A DNA stretch of 64,000 bases from Streptosporangium brasiliense (GCF_030811595.1 NZ_JAUSRB010000001.1:310001-374000); one strand, 5' to 3'. Shown: positions 1 through 11,103, numbered from the stretch's first letter. Notes: a model not told the origin generated them from the sequence alone. A program made the numbers and translations.

Positions 1-1
1 G

Positions 2-3000
2 GTGGCCCGCGAGGTCGGCACCGAGGGCAACCTTGGCGGCCAGGCCACCGTCCGGGGGGTGTCCGGCACCTGGAAGGACCTCACCGACAACGTCAACTCG
101 ATGGCCGACAACCTCACCAGCCAGGTGCGCTCCATCGCACAGGTCACCACGGCCGTCGCCCGCGGCGACCTGTCGCAGAAGATCACGGTTGAGGCCAAGG
201 GCGAGGTCGCCGCGCTCGCGCAGACCATCAACACCATGGTCGACACGTTGAGCGCGTTCGCCGACGAGGTCACCCGGGTGGCCCGCGAGGTCGGCACCGA
301 GGGCGAGCTGGGCGGTCAGGCCCGCGTGCCCAACGTGGCCGGCACGTGGAAGGACCTCACCGACAACGTCAACTCGATGGCCGGCAACCTCACCAACCAG
401 GTCCGCAACATCGCCCAGGTCACCACGGCGGTCGCCCAGGGCGACCTGACCAAGAAGATCGACGTGGACGCCCGGGGCGAGATCCTGGAGCTGAAGACCA
501 CGATCAACACGATGGTCGACCAGCTGTCGTCCTTCGCCGCCGAGGTCACCCGCGTGGCCCGCGAGGTGGGCAGCGAGGGGCGCCTCGGCGGGCAGGCCGA
601 GGTCGAGGGCGTCTCCGGCACCTGGAAGCGGCTGACCGAGAACGTCAACGAGCTGGCCGGCAACCTGACCCGCCAGGTCCGCGCGATCGCCGAGGTGACC
701 AGCGCCGTGACCTCGGGCGACCTCACCAGGTCGATCACCGTCGACGCCTCCGGCGAGGTGGCCGAGCTCAAGGACAACATCAACTCCATGGTGAAGTCCC
801 TGCGCGAGACCACCCTGGCCAACCAGGAGCAGGACTGGCTCAAGTCGAACCTGGCCCACATCTCCGGGCTCATGCAGGGACACCGCGACCTCGCCGTCGT
901 GGCCGAGCTGGTGATGAACGAGCTGGCCCCGCTGGTCTCCGCCCAGTGCGGGACGTTCCTGCTCGCGGAGGAGACCCCGGACGGCGCGGAGCTGCGGGTG
1001 GTCGGCGGATACGGTCACCGGGAGACCGGCCGTCGTTACGCCTTCGGCGACTCGCTCGTGGGACAGGCTGCGCTCGTCAAGCGCCCCATCCTGGTGGAGG
1101 ACATCGCCGCCGGTTATCTCACGATCTCCTCCAGCCTGGGGGCGGCCGGTCCGGTCAACCTCATCGTGCTGCCGATCATCGTCGAGGACCAGGTGCTCGG
1201 CGTGATCGAGCTGGCCAGCCTCAACAGGTTCACCCAGGTGCATCGGGCCTTCCTCGAACAGCTGGTGGGGACCATAGGCGTCAACGTCAACACGATCGTC
1301 GCCAACGCCCGCACCGACTCCCTGCTCGCCGAGTCGCAGCGGCTCGCGACCGAGCTCCAGGTCGGACAGGAGGAGCTGCAGCGCTCCAACGCCGAGCTGG
1401 AGGAGAAGGCGGAGCTGCTGGCCCGCCAGAACCGCGACATCGAGACGAAGAACAGCGAGATAGAGCAGGCCCGGCAGGAGCTGGAGGAGCGGGCCAAGCA
1501 GCTCGCGCTCGCCTCCAAATACAAGAGCGAGTTCCTGGCCAACATGAGCCACGAGCTGCGCACCCCGCTCAACTCGCTGCTGATCCTCGCCCAGCTGCTG
1601 GCCCAGAACCCGGCCCGCAACCTCACCGCCAAGCAGGTGGAGTACGCCAACGTCATCCACTCGGCCGGCACCGACCTGCTCCAGTTGATCAACGACATCC
1701 TCGACCTGTCCAAGATCGAGGCCGGCAAGATGAACATCAGCCTCGAATCCCTGCCCCTGCGGCAGCTCCTCGACTACGTCGAGGCGACCTTCCGCCCGCT
1801 GACCACGGAGAAGGGGCTGCGCTTCGACGTCAGCGTCGCGCCGGAGGTGCCCGAGGAGCTGCTCGTGGACGAGCAGCGGCTACGCCAGGTGCTGCGGAAC
1901 CTGCTGTCCAACGCGGTGAAGTTCACCGAGACGGGCTCGGTCCGGCTCCGCATCGAACGGACCGACAAGGTGGACCTCCCGGGAGCCCCCGGGCAGGAGG
2001 TCCTCGCCTTCCATGTCGTGGACACCGGCATCGGCATCGCCAAGGAGAACCTCTCCCAGATCTTCGACGCCTTCCAGCAGGCCGACGGCACCACCAGCCG
2101 CAAATACGGCGGCACCGGGCTGGGCCTGTCCATCAGCCGTGAGATAGCCGCGCTGTTCAACGGCGAGCTCCAGGCGGTCAGCGCCCTGGGCGAGGGCAGC
2201 ACCTTCAGCCTTTTCCTGCCGATCGCGGACGTCGCTCCGGCCGGCGCCGGCCCGGCCGTCAGGCAAGCCACGGGGCTCGCGCTGCAGCCGGTCGGCGCGG
2301 CGCCCGAGAGGTTCGGCGGGGACGGCCGCCGGCTGCTCGTCGTGGAGTCCCGGCTCAACGGCCTGCTCTCCCAGCTCGCCGAGAGCGTCGTCGCCGACCT
2401 GACCGGGACCCACGGGCCGGTCTGGGTCTCCACCGCCAACGACCCCGCGACCGCCCTGGAGATCCTGAACAGGGGCGGCCACCAGTGCGTCGTGCTCGAC
2501 CTGGGCATGGGGCAGGACGGGGCGGCGGAGTTCCTCCGCGGGCTCGACGAGGACCCGGCCCTGCGCGGGCTCCCCGTGCTCGCCCATCACAGCCGTACGC
2601 TCACCCGGCCGCAGGAGAACCTGCTCAAGGGCCGCTCCAACACCCAGCCGCTGGAGCTCCTGCCCAGCCTCGACGAGCTGCGTGAGCGCATCACCCTGCA
2701 CCTGTCGGCCCAGGAGCCGGGCCATGTCCTGCCGCTGGTCCAGCCCAGCCCCGACGAACGGCCGCGGGCGCTGGAGGAGGCGGACACCATGCTGATGAAC
2801 CGCAAGGTGCTGGTCATCGACGACGACGTGCGCAACGTGTTCGCGCTGACCAACATCCTCGAACTCCACGGCATGCAGGTGCTCTACGCGGAGAACGGCC
2901 GCAAGGGCATCGAGACGCTGTCACGCAACGAGGACGTCGACCTTGTCCTGATGGACATCATGATGCCGGAGATGGATGGTTACGCCGCCACCGCCGCCAT

Positions 3001-3166
3001 CCGCAAGATGCCGCGCTTCGCCCACCTGCCGATCATCGCGGTGACCGCCAAGGCCATGCAGGGCGACCGGGACAAGACCCTGGCCGCGGGGGCCAGCGAC
3101 TACGTCACCAAGCCGGTCGACGCCCAGGAGCTGCTCTCCCGCATACAGCAGTGGATGGGACTGTGA
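2..3166 (+). CDS. multi-HAMP hybrid sensor histidine kinase, 5' end outside window
   Basis: Cytoplasmic part of a hybrid two-component kinase. The window opens inside the gene, so the N-terminus (probably more HAMP units) is missing. Visible in order: HAMP units repeating every 92 residues (the REVG(T/S)EG motif recurs at bases 2, 278 and 554), a GAF domain (about residues 290-440), a coiled coil (about 445-505), a HisKA domain with [11 protein letters not shown] and phospho-acceptor His517, and an HATPase with the N box NLLSNAVKF and the G boxes DTGIGI and GGTGLGLS. A degenerate receiver follows (Asp833 present, but VES in place of the acidic pocket), then a complete receiver (VIDDD, Asp985 in [11 protein letters not shown], Lys in VTKPVD). 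A phosphorelay from His517 to Asp985 is expected from the family. The output partner is not in the window. Confidence 0.95.
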   Translation: MAREVGTEGNLGGQATVRGVSGTWKDLTDNVNSMADNLTSQVRSIAQVTTAVARGDLSQKITVEAKGEVAALAQTINTMVDTLSAFADEVTRVAREVGTEGELGGQARVPNVAGTWKDLTDNVNSMAGNLTNQVRNIAQVTTAVAQGDLTKKIDVDARGEILELKTTINTMVDQLSSFAAEVTRVAREVGSEGRLGGQAEVEGVSGTWKRLTENVNELAGNLTRQVRAIAEVTSAVTSGDLTRSITVDASGEVAELKDNINSMVKSLRETTLANQEQDWLKSNLAHISGLMQGHRDLAVVAELVMNELAPLVSAQCGTFLLAEETPDGAELRVVGGYGHRETGRRYAFGDSLVGQAALVKRPILVEDIAAGYLTISSSLGAAGPVNLIVLPIIVEDQVLGVIELASLNRFTQVHRAFLEQLVGTIGVNVNTIVANARTDSLLAESQRLATELQVGQEELQRSNAELEEKAELLARQNRDIETKNSEIEQARQELEERAKQLALASKYKSEFLANMSHELRTPLNSLLILAQLLAQNPARNLTAKQVEYANVIHSAGTDLLQLINDILDLSKIEAGKMNISLESLPLRQLLDYVEATFRPLTTEKGLRFDVSVAPEVPEELLVDEQRLRQVLRNLLSNAVKFTETGSVRLRIERTDKVDLPGAPGQEVLAFHVVDTGIGIAKENLSQIFDAFQQADGTTSRKYGGTGLGLSISREIAALFNGELQAVSALGEGSTFSLFLPIADVAPAGAGPAVRQATGLALQPVGAAPERFGGDGRRLLVVESRLNGLLSQLAESVVADLTGTHGPVWVSTANDPATALEILNRGGHQCVVLDLGMGQDGAAEFLRGLDEDPALRGLPVLAHHSRTLTRPQENLLKGRSNTQPLELLPSLDELRERITLHLSAQEPGHVLPLVQPSPDERPRALEEADTMLMNRKVLVIDDDVRNVFALTNILELHGMQVLYAENGRKGIETLSRNEDVDLVLMDIMMPEMDGYAATAAIRKMPRFAHLPIIAVTAKAMQGDRDKTLAAGASDYVTKPVDAQELLSRIQQWMGL

Positions 3167-3260
3167 GCGGTGTCCCGCCGCGTGCGGCGGTGACCGAGTG
3201 GTGACCGCCGCGCGTGGGCGGGCCCCTGAGCGCTGACCTCCGTGGGCGGAGCGCCGCCCG

Positions 3261-3348
3261 GTGATGGTGGCGCCGCTCGGTGATGGTGGCGCCGCGCGGC
3301 CGGTGCGATGACGGGCGTCCCGGGCCTGGATGACGGGCGTCCCGGGCC
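3261..3348. repeat. two pairs of short direct repeats in the kinase/transporter gap
   Basis: GTGATGGTGGCGCCGC occurs at 3261 and 3280. GATGACGGGCGTCCCGGGCC occurs at 3307-3326 and 3329-3348 as perfect 20-base copies with a 22-base period. The rest of the 3167-3426 gap shows no gene. Confidence 0.8.
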
Positions 3349-3426
3349 GATGGATCACGTCCCGGGGTCCGTGGGTCACGTCCCAGGCCGATGGGTCACA
3401 ATGGCCCCTCGGAGGTGGCAGTGGTG

Positions 3427-4353
3427 ATGCGGCACGGTGTCGTGGCGACGCTGGTCTCGGCGGCGGGTTTCGGGTTCATGCCCGTCTTCGCGTTCTACGC
3501 CTACGACACGGGAATGTCGGTGACGACACTTCTCATGCTGCGGTTCGCGATCGCGGCGGCGGTGTTCCTCGGCTGGCTGGGGCTGCGCGGCAGGCTCGGG
3601 CGGCTGACGGGGCGGCAGTGGATGACCCTGGCACTGCTGGGCGGCGGCATGTACGCCACGCAGTCGCTGCTGTACTTCACGGCGGTCCAGCGCATCGCGC
3701 CGGCGCTCGCCGTGCTGCTGCTGTACGTGTATCCGGGGCTCGTCTCGGTCCTGTCGGCGGTGGTGGAACGCACCAGGCTGAGCTGGACCGTCGTCGGGCC
3801 GATCCTGGTGTCACTGGCCGGGCTGACACTGGTGGTGGGCCCGCTCGACGCCGGCCTCGACGTTCTCGGCGTGCTCGCTGCGGTCGGGTCCGCCGTGGCC
3901 TACGCCTGCTACATCGTCCTGGGCAGCAAGGTCTCCGCCTCGCTGTCCCCCACGGTCACCACGGCCTATCTGGCGATGTTCGCCACGGGTTCGTTCGCGC
4001 TGCTGGGGCTGGCGACCGGCGGGCTGGATCTCGGCTTCGCGCCGGCCGGCTGGGGCTGGGCGGCGGCCGTGGCGATCGTGTCGACCGTGCTCGCGATCGC
4101 GCTGTTCTTCGTCGGGGCCACGGCGCTCGGCCCGGTCCGCGCGTCGATCCTCAGCATGCTGGAGCCCGTCGTGGCGGTGCTCGCCACGTGGCTGCTGCTG
4201 GGCGGGGCCCTGTCGTGGCCGCAGCTCGCCGGTGGGGCGGTCGTGCTGGCCGGCGCGGTCTGGGGCATCCTGGCGAACTCGGCCCGTGGTGACGCCTCGG
4301 CGGAGGAGGAGACCACGGCCGTGCCGGCGTCCTCGAAGAGAACGGCCGCGTAG
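3427..4353 (+). CDS. EamA/DMT-family transporter
   Basis: Inner-membrane carrier of about 308 residues with around ten hydrophobic helices arranged as two EamA halves. The first half carries the typical long helix with LLLYVYPGLVSVLS, and the second carries PVRASILSMLEPVVAVL. Members of this superfamily export amino acids, metabolites or drugs; the substrate cannot be read from sequence. GGAGG at 3411-3415 favours a start at GTG 3421, GTG 3424 or ATG 3427 over the ATG at 3391, which would place the ribosome site inside the gene. The C-terminus is a short hydrophilic tail. It stands alone, with the TetR gene converging from the other side. Confidence 0.85.
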   Translation: MRHGVVATLVSAAGFGFMPVFAFYAYDTGMSVTTLLMLRFAIAAAVFLGWLGLRGRLGRLTGRQWMTLALLGGGMYATQSLLYFTAVQRIAPALAVLLLYVYPGLVSVLSAVVERTRLSWTVVGPILVSLAGLTLVVGPLDAGLDVLGVLAAVGSAVAYACYIVLGSKVSASLSPTVTTAYLAMFATGSFALLGLATGGLDLGFAPAGWGWAAAVAIVSTVLAIALFFVGATALGPVRASILSMLEPVVAVLATWLLLGGALSWPQLAGGAVVLAGAVWGILANSARGDASAEEETTAVPASSKRTAA

Positions 4354-4450
4354 GAGACCGCCTCACGCCGGCCGCCGTCTCCGGGCTTCACCCTCCCCGG
4401 CCTGGGGGCCGTCGTCTTCGAGCCCCGTGCCTCTCCGGCCTGCGGGCTCG

Positions 4451-4529
4451 CGCCTTGCGGGGGTCCGCCGTCTCCACCCTCCCGACCTCACGCCTTGCGG
4501 GGGTCCGCCGTCTCCACCCTCCCGGCCTC
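4451..4529. repeat. tandem duplication of the 3' end of the TetR gene
   Basis: A 39-base unit at 4451-4489 is repeated at 4491-4529 with one difference. The right copy encodes the last codons of the minus-strand TetR gene (ending ADPRKA, stop at 4488-4490). The left copy lies just downstream of the stop. Confidence 0.85.
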
Positions 4530-5261
4530 GTGCTCCGGGTGGGCCTGCCCCAGGCGGGCCTGCAGGCCGTCGAGGAAGCACATCAGGCCGAAGTCGAAGC
4601 TGAGCAGGCGGGTGGTCTCGACGTCGATCTCGGTGCCGTAGTACTCCGCGTGGCGCGCGGCCAGCTCGGGATGGTTGCGGGACGCCTTCTGCACCAGGGG
4701 CCTCATCGTCGCCAGCACCTTCTCGGCGCTCATCTCGCCCGTGTTGGTGATCCTGCGCCAGGTGAGCTCGGGTGTCGTCGCGCCCAGCACGTACGACATG
4801 AGCGCGGAGGAGGCGTAATCCTGCTCCAGACCCTTGAACCCGGCCAGCGTGAACGTGCGCAGCAGCTGGGCCGCCAGCTCCATCGCGTTGGGGCCGAGGG
4901 CCGGTCTGGTGCCGATCAGCGCGGCCGCCCAGGGATGCGCGAAGAGCGTCGCGCGCAGGCCGTAGGCGAACACCGAGGCCGTGTCCCGCCAGCCGATCAC
5001 GCTGGGATCGGGCAGCGGCACCTTGCCGAAGACCTCGTCCATGACGAGTTCGAGCAGCTCGTCCTTGTTGGCCACGTGCCAGTAGATGCTGGTCGCGCCG
5101 GAGCCGAGCCTGGCGCCCAGACGGCGCATGCTCAGCGCGTCGAGTCCTTCGGCGTCGAGCAGTTCCATGGCCGCGCGCACGATCTGGTCGCGGCTGAGCG
5201 CCGGACTCCTGGAGGTACGGGGCTCGCGGGTCCAGACCGAGGTGAAGTGCTGTTTCACCAC
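4488..5261 (-). CDS. TetR/AcrR-family repressor with tetracycline-repressor-type C-terminal domain
   Basis: 257-residue repressor. The N-terminal HTH spans about residues 22-70 (SRDQIVRAAMELLDAEGLDALSMRR, then SGATSIYWHVANKDELL), followed by an all-alpha ligand-binding domain like that of TetR itself (TetR_C), which dimerises and binds a small hydrophobic ligand. It is divergent from the DHA2-type MFS exporter at 5314, so the expected role is drug-responsive repression of that pump and of itself. Palindromic candidate operators lie in the short shared promoter. The C-terminal codons are duplicated downstream as a 40-base-period repeat. Confidence 0.9.
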   Translation of the reverse strand: MVKQHFTSVWTREPRTSRSPALSRDQIVRAAMELLDAEGLDALSMRRLGARLGSGATSIYWHVANKDELLELVMDEVFGKVPLPDPSVIGWRDTASVFAYGLRATLFAHPWAAALIGTRPALGPNAMELAAQLLRTFTLAGFKGLEQDYASSALMSYVLGATTPELTWRRITNTGEMSAEKVLATMRPLVQKASRNHPELAARHAEYYGTEIDVETTRLLSFDFGLMCFLDGLQARLGQAHPEHEAGRVETADPRKA

Positions 5262-5272
5262 TCAAGCATAAA

Positions 5273-5334
5273 TCCACTCGCACGCCGTTCGAGAATTGTC
5301 GTACGCTGTGCGGGTGGAATCGAACACTGTGCGA
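5273..5334. promoter_or_regulatory. divergent promoter with inverted repeats, candidate TetR operators
   Basis: TCGCACGCCGTTCGA (5278-5292) pairs with TCGAACACTGTGCGA (5320-5334) with three central mismatches. TCCACTCGCAC (5273-5283) pairs with GTGCGGGTGGA (5308-5318) with one mismatch. The GTGCG core recurs. The right arms overlie the start codons of the MFS gene, so a bound repressor would block its initiation. Confidence 0.55.
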
Positions 5335-6822
5335 GCAGAGCCGCACCCCCGGCGCTGGTGGATCCTTGGCGTGCTCTGCCTGAGCCTGCTCGTCCTCGTC
5401 GTGGACAACACCGTCCTGAATCTGGCCATCCCGGCCCTGATGACCGACCTGGGTGCCAGTCCCTCGGACATCCAATGGATCATCGACGCCTACATCCTGG
5501 TCTTCGCCGGGCTGCTGCTCACCTCCGGCAGCCTGTCCGACCGCTACGGCCGCAAGCGTTTCCTGATCATCGGCCTGGTGCTGTTCGGCGGGGCCTCGCT
5601 GGTCGCCCTGCTGGTCACCGAGCCCTGGCAGCTCATCGCCGCCCGGGCCCTGATGGGCGTCGGCGGCTCCATCCTGATGCCGAGCACCCTGTCGATCCTG
5701 ATCACCGTCTTCGACGACAGCGAGCGCCGCAAGGCCATCGCCGCGTGGAGCGCGGTGGCCATGGTCGGCGTGATCGCCGGTCCCACGCTGGGCGGTTTCC
5801 TGCTGGAGCACTACTGGTGGGGCTCGATCTTCCTGCTCAACGTGCCGATCACGGTCGTGGCCGTCGTCGCGGCCGTGCTGCTGATGCCCGAGACCCGCGG
5901 CCCGGCCCGCCGGCTCGACCCGGTCGGTGTGGTGCTGTCCACCACCGGTATGAGCGCCCTGGTCTTCGTGGTGATCTCGGCGCCGGGCAAGGGCTGGACC
6001 TCCTCCCAGGTGGTGGTCGCCGCGGTGCTGGCCGTACTGGCGCTGGGCGGGTTCGTGCTCTGGGAGCGGAGGTCGGCGCACCCGATGCTGCCGCTTGGGC
6101 TGTTCCGTGACCGCAACTTCAGCGGGTCGTCGTTCTCGATCGTGCTGATGTCGTTCGGCACCGGCGCGCTGCTGCTGATGTTGACCCAGTACCTGCAGTT
6201 CGTGCTGGGCTACGGTCCCATGCAGGCCGGCCTGGCGCTGCTGCCGTACGCCGTGGCCGCCGCCCTCTTCAACGCGGTCGGCGCGGGGCTCGGGCAGAAG
6301 GTCAGCAACCGCACGCTGGTCGCGGTGGGAATGTCCGTGATGGCCCTCGGCTTCGGCGTGCTCGCCTTCATGACCGCCGACACCGGATACGGCATGATGA
6401 TCACTGGTCTGATGCTCATGGGCGTCGGCGGCGGCCTGACCGGGCCCGCGGCCTACGCGACCCTGATGGGCGCGGTGCCGCCCGAGCACGCCGGCGTGGG
6501 GTCGGCGCTCAACGACACCGTCCAGCAGGTGGGCATGGCGCTCAGTGTGGCCGTGCTCGGCAGCGTGCTGGCCGGGGTCTACACCTCGTCGATGCCCGCC
6601 GGGGCCCCGGCCGCGGCCCGGGACTCGATCGGCGGCGCGCTCCTGCTCGGGGATCCCGGCCTGGCCCGGACCGCGCGGGAGGCGTTCGTCTCGGCCATGG
6701 CGTTCGGCTCCTGGGTGGGCGTCGGCTTCACCCTCGCGGCCGCCGCGCTGGCGTTCGCGGTGCTGCGTCCCGCCCCCGCGGCCCCGGCCTCAGAGCCGGA
6801 CCTGGTGGAAACGGGGAGCTGA
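5314..6822 (+). CDS. DHA2-type MFS multidrug exporter (EmrB/QacA-like)
   Basis: Proton-driven efflux pump of about 502 residues with 14 predicted helices. Family signs: helix 1 motif VVDNTVLNLAIPAL, the loop 2-3 motif A GSLSDRYGRKR, and an antiporter motif C-like GVIAGPTLGGFL in helix 5. The start is uncertain: GTG 5308, 5314 and 5329 and TTG 5296 are in frame and none has a clear Shine-Dalgarno, so the message may be leaderless. It is divergent from the TetR gene at 4488-5261, which probably controls it. Its 3' end overlaps the converging oxidase-like gene by 33 bases. Confidence 0.9.
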   Translation: MESNTVRAEPHPRRWWILGVLCLSLLVLVVDNTVLNLAIPALMTDLGASPSDIQWIIDAYILVFAGLLLTSGSLSDRYGRKRFLIIGLVLFGGASLVALLVTEPWQLIAARALMGVGGSILMPSTLSILITVFDDSERRKAIAAWSAVAMVGVIAGPTLGGFLLEHYWWGSIFLLNVPITVVAVVAAVLLMPETRGPARRLDPVGVVLSTTGMSALVFVVISAPGKGWTSSQVVVAAVLAVLALGGFVLWERRSAHPMLPLGLFRDRNFSGSSFSIVLMSFGTGALLLMLTQYLQFVLGYGPMQAGLALLPYAVAAALFNAVGAGLGQKVSNRTLVAVGMSVMALGFGVLAFMTADTGYGMMITGLMLMGVGGGLTGPAAYATLMGAVPPEHAGVGSALNDTVQQVGMALSVAVLGSVLAGVYTSSMPAGAPAAARDSIGGALLLGDPGLARTAREAFVSAMAFGSWVGVGFTLAAAALAFAVLRPAPAAPASEPDLVETGS

Positions 6823-7497
6823 GACGTTCTCCAGGCTGTCGAGCTTGTGCACCCGCTCGTCGTGGCCGATCTGCCGGAGCAGGTCGGCCACCGACGCGTA
6901 GCGGCCGTACTCGGCGGCGTAGGTGCCCGGGTCGGGCTGGAACTCCAGCTCGGGGTGCTCGGCGACGTACGTCATGTACTCGTGCTCGGCGTGGTCCTCG
7001 AACTCGGCGTTGAGCCTGTAGCTCAGTTCCGGCCTGACCAGGAACAGCACCCAGGACACGTGGTAGTAGAAGAACGCGATGAACCAGGGCGCGAGCCTGT
7101 GCAGCAGCCAGTTCTGCCGGTCGCCGTTGCGCTGGACGAGGTCCTGCATGATGAGCAGGTGCCACTGCTCGTTGTCCTGGTCGGCGCGGGCCTCCACGAT
7201 CCGGTCGAAGACCCGCCTGGCCAGGGCGGACCTGCCGTGGTGGCGGTGGAGCGCCCAGTAGCCCATGCGCTCCCAGGCCTGGTACGGCACGCGGGCGATG
7301 ATCTCCAGCATGGCGAACTTCGTGTACGAGCCCTCCCTGCCGTAGAGCAGGTCCACGGGCTTGAACATCATCTTGGCGAGCAGGCCGTACTCCATCCTCG
7401 GGGAGTCCAGCGTCTCGCGCTGGGCGGTCCTGAGCCGGTGGCCGTCGAGCTTGGGCGGGCCGGCCGGGGCCTCGGGGCGGTCGATCGTGAGGGTCAT
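6790..7497 (-). CDS. alternative-oxidase-like membrane di-iron protein
   Basis: 235-residue protein resembling the alternative oxidase family, which oxidises quinol and reduces O2 to water at a di-iron centre on the membrane surface. The ligand motifs occur in order: LEIIAR (Glu65), NEQWHL (Glu110, His113; NERMHL in canonical AOX), FEDHAEHEY (Glu167; LEEEAxHSY in AOX) and HDERVH (Glu214, His217; DEAHH in AOX). A hydrophobic segment at about 134-154 fits the membrane-binding helices. Start ATG 7497 has GAGAGG nine bases upstream; the longer reading from 7653 lacks such a site. Quinol oxidase activity is inference, and a diverged AOX-like hydroxylase is the alternative. It stands alone and divergent from the aminotransferase operon, overlapping the MFS gene tail to tail. 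Confidence 0.75.
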   Translation of the reverse strand: MTLTIDRPEAPAGPPKLDGHRLRTAQRETLDSPRMEYGLLAKMMFKPVDLLYGREGSYTKFAMLEIIARVPYQAWERMGYWALHRHHGRSALARRVFDRIVEARADQDNEQWHLLIMQDLVQRNGDRQNWLLHRLAPWFIAFFYYHVSWVLFLVRPELSYRLNAEFEDHAEHEYMTYVAEHPELEFQPDPGTYAAEYGRYASVADLLRQIGHDERVHKLDSLENVSAPRFHQVRL

Positions 7498-8027
7498 GGC
7501 GGGGTGCCTCTCGTCGGATCTCGTCGGTCTCGTCGGATGACTCGATGGTGGAGGAGGAGACCCCCGCCGGTCGTCGGCCGTGGGGATGCGGACGCGGTGC
7601 CTCTCCGGGAGTAACCGGCGCCCCCGCGCTACACCGCCAGGCGGACGGGACATCCCCTAGGGGTAGAGGGACGGTCCGGAGGAAAGCCGCAAAAATTCAT
7701 GCATTTCAGATTGCTTTAGTAGGAAATTTGGGTGACGATGAGGGCATGAGTCGCTCAGCCGCGGTCGCCGGCCGCCCTCCCGGGGCGCGGCCCCTCGTGG
7801 CCGCCTGACCCTGTGCCCGGACGGGGACCTGGGGGGTGCTCCCGTCCGGTGTCCTGTACGGCTTGCGCCAACCGTCGCAGGGCGCAAGCCGTACAGGACC
7901 CCTCCGCCCCGCGCCGGCGGGCCGGCCGGCCGCGGAGGACCTCACGGTGACAATGTGACGGGTTAACCGGACATCTCCCGACACATTGATGGTGGGAGCG
8001 GCCGCCCCGAGCCGCGATACTCGATAC
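7498..8027. other. 530-base divergent intergenic region with two successive hairpins
   Basis: It contains the palindrome CCCCTAGGGG (7654-7663) and an AT-richer stretch (about 7688-7735) that could hold the promoter of the oxidase-like gene. Two strong hairpins follow: a 9-pair stem 7817-7825/7841-7849, and a perfect 19-pair stem 7851-7869/7881-7899 with an 11-base loop. A 20-codon reading frame at 7746-7808 sits just before the hairpins but has no convincing ribosome site. No protein gene is supported here. Confidence 0.6.
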
Positions 8028-9325
8028 ATGTCGGACCTTCTTGCACGCCACCGGGCGGTAATGCCCAACTGGGTGGCCCTTTACTACAACGAGCCCATCG
8101 AGATCGTCGGCGGCAAGGGCAACCGGGTCGTCGACGAGTCGGGCAAAAGCTATCTGGATTTCTTCGCGGGCATCCTGACCAACATGATCGGGTACGACGT
8201 GCCCGAGGTGCGTGAGGCCGTCGAGCGCCAGCTCGCCACCGGCGTCGTGCACACCTCCACGGTCTACCTGCTCCGCGGCCAGGTCGAGCTCGCCGAGAAG
8301 ATCGCCAGGCTGTCCGGCATCAAGGACGCCAAGGTCTTCTTCACCAACTCCGGCACCGAGGCCAACGAGACCGCGCTGCTGATGGCGACCTACGCGCGCA
8401 AGTCCGACCAGGTGCTCGCCATGCGGCAGAGCTACCACGGCCGCTCCTTCGGCGCGATCAGCGTGACCAGCAACCGCGCCTGGAAGAACAACTCGCTGTC
8501 GCCGCTGAACGTGCACTTCCTGCACGGCGCCGACCGTCACCTCACCCAGTTCCGCGGAATGTCGGACGCCGACTACATCGCCGCCTGCGTCGACGACCTG
8601 CGTCACGTGCTCGCCACCTCCGTCGCGAGCGACGTGGCCGCGCTGATCGCCGAGCCGATCCAGGGCGTGGGCGGGTTCACCATGGCCCCCGACGGGCTGT
8701 TCGCCGCCTACAAGGAGGTCCTGGACGAGCAGGGCATCCTGCTCATCTCCGACGAGGTGCAGACCGGCTGGGGCCGCACCGGCTCGGCGTTCTTCGGCAT
8801 CCAGAACCACGGTGTCACGCCGGACATGATGACCTTCGCCAAGGGGCTGGGCAACGGTTTCGCGGTCGGCGGCGTCGTGGCCCGCGGCGACCTGATGGAC
8901 AACCTGCACGCGGTCGGCCTCGCGACCTTCGGCGGCAACCCGATCTCGATGGCCGCCGCCAACGCGACGCTGGACTACGTGCTCGACCACGACCTGCAGG
9001 CGAACGCGGCCCGGACCGGCACCCTGATCATCGACGGGCTCCACGAGGCCGCGGCCCGCCTGCCGATCGTCGGCGACGTCCGCGGGAAGGGCCTGATGTT
9101 CGCCGTCGAGCTGGTCGACCCGGCGACCGGCGCCCCCTCCCCGGCGCTCGCGGCCCGGTTCATGGAGGAGACCAAGAAGGCCGGTCTGCTCGCGGGCAAG
9201 GGCGGCCTGCACGGCAACGTGCTCCGCATGGCCCCGCCCCTCACCCTGACGACGGACGAGGCCGCCGAGGGCCTCGGGATCATCGTCAACGCGCTCGAAG
9301 TCATCAACGCTGAGGTCGTCTCGTC

Positions 9326-9329
<4 letters not shown>
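8028..9329 (+). CDS. class III PLP aminotransferase, AGXT2/omega-amino-acid type
   Basis: 433-residue fold-type I aminotransferase. Visible: NSGTEANETAL (phosphate loop), SYHGRSFGA, ISDEVQTGWGRTG with the pyridine-binding Asp242, and TFAKGLGNG with the PLP lysine Lys272. The run SAFFGIQNHGVTPDMM resembles alanine-glyoxylate/beta-aminoisobutyrate aminotransferases (AGXT2). The expected reaction transfers an omega or beta amino group to pyruvate or a 2-oxo acid, giving a semialdehyde for the next gene, mmsA, whose start overlaps this stop by four bases (GTGA). Start ATG 8028 is chosen over 7986 because homology begins at SDLLARH. No Shine-Dalgarno is seen, so it is probably leaderless. The exact substrate (beta-alanine, beta-aminoisobutyrate or GABA) is not decided by sequence. 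Confidence 0.88.
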
Positions 9330-10831
<1,502 letters not shown>

Positions 10832-10851
10832 CCGCCGGGACCGTCCCGCCG

Positions 10852-10895
10852 CGCGCCGGAGCCCCGCGAGAGCCCTCTCGCGGGGCTCCGGCGCG
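10852..10895 (+). terminator. hairpin terminator after mmsA
   Basis: Perfect 20-base inverted repeat 10852-10871/10876-10895 with a four-base loop GCCC. No T tract follows, as is common in high-GC actinobacteria. Confidence 0.8.
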
Positions 10896-11103
10896 TCCGT
10901 CCGGGCCCGTCTCCATCCCCGTCCGGGCCCGTTCACATCCGTCCGGGCCCGTTCACCTCCGTCTACGTCCGTCCGGGCCCGTCTCCATCCCCGTCCGGGC
11001 TCGTTCGCATCCGTCCGGGCCCGTTCACCTCCGTCCAGGCCCGTCCAAGCCCGTCTCCACCCCCGTCCGGGCCCGCTCACGTCCGTCCGGGCCCGCCCAC
11101 GTC
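10896..11103. repeat. degenerate tandem array of a CCGTCCGGGCCCGT core
   Basis: About ten copies of CCGTCCGGGCCCG(T/C) with 20-22 base spacing, joined by short tails such as CTCCATCC or TCACCTC. The array fills the gap between the mmsA terminator and the next gene. Spacers are not unique and not of CRISPR length. Confidence 0.85.

Noticed and set aside
7746-7808. 20-codon leader peptide before two hairpins
   Set aside because: Ribosome site too close to the ATG, no regulatory codon run; kept only as a note.
10896-11103. Possible CRISPR array or iteron origin
   Set aside because: Spacers are short, similar to each other and no replication gene adjoins.
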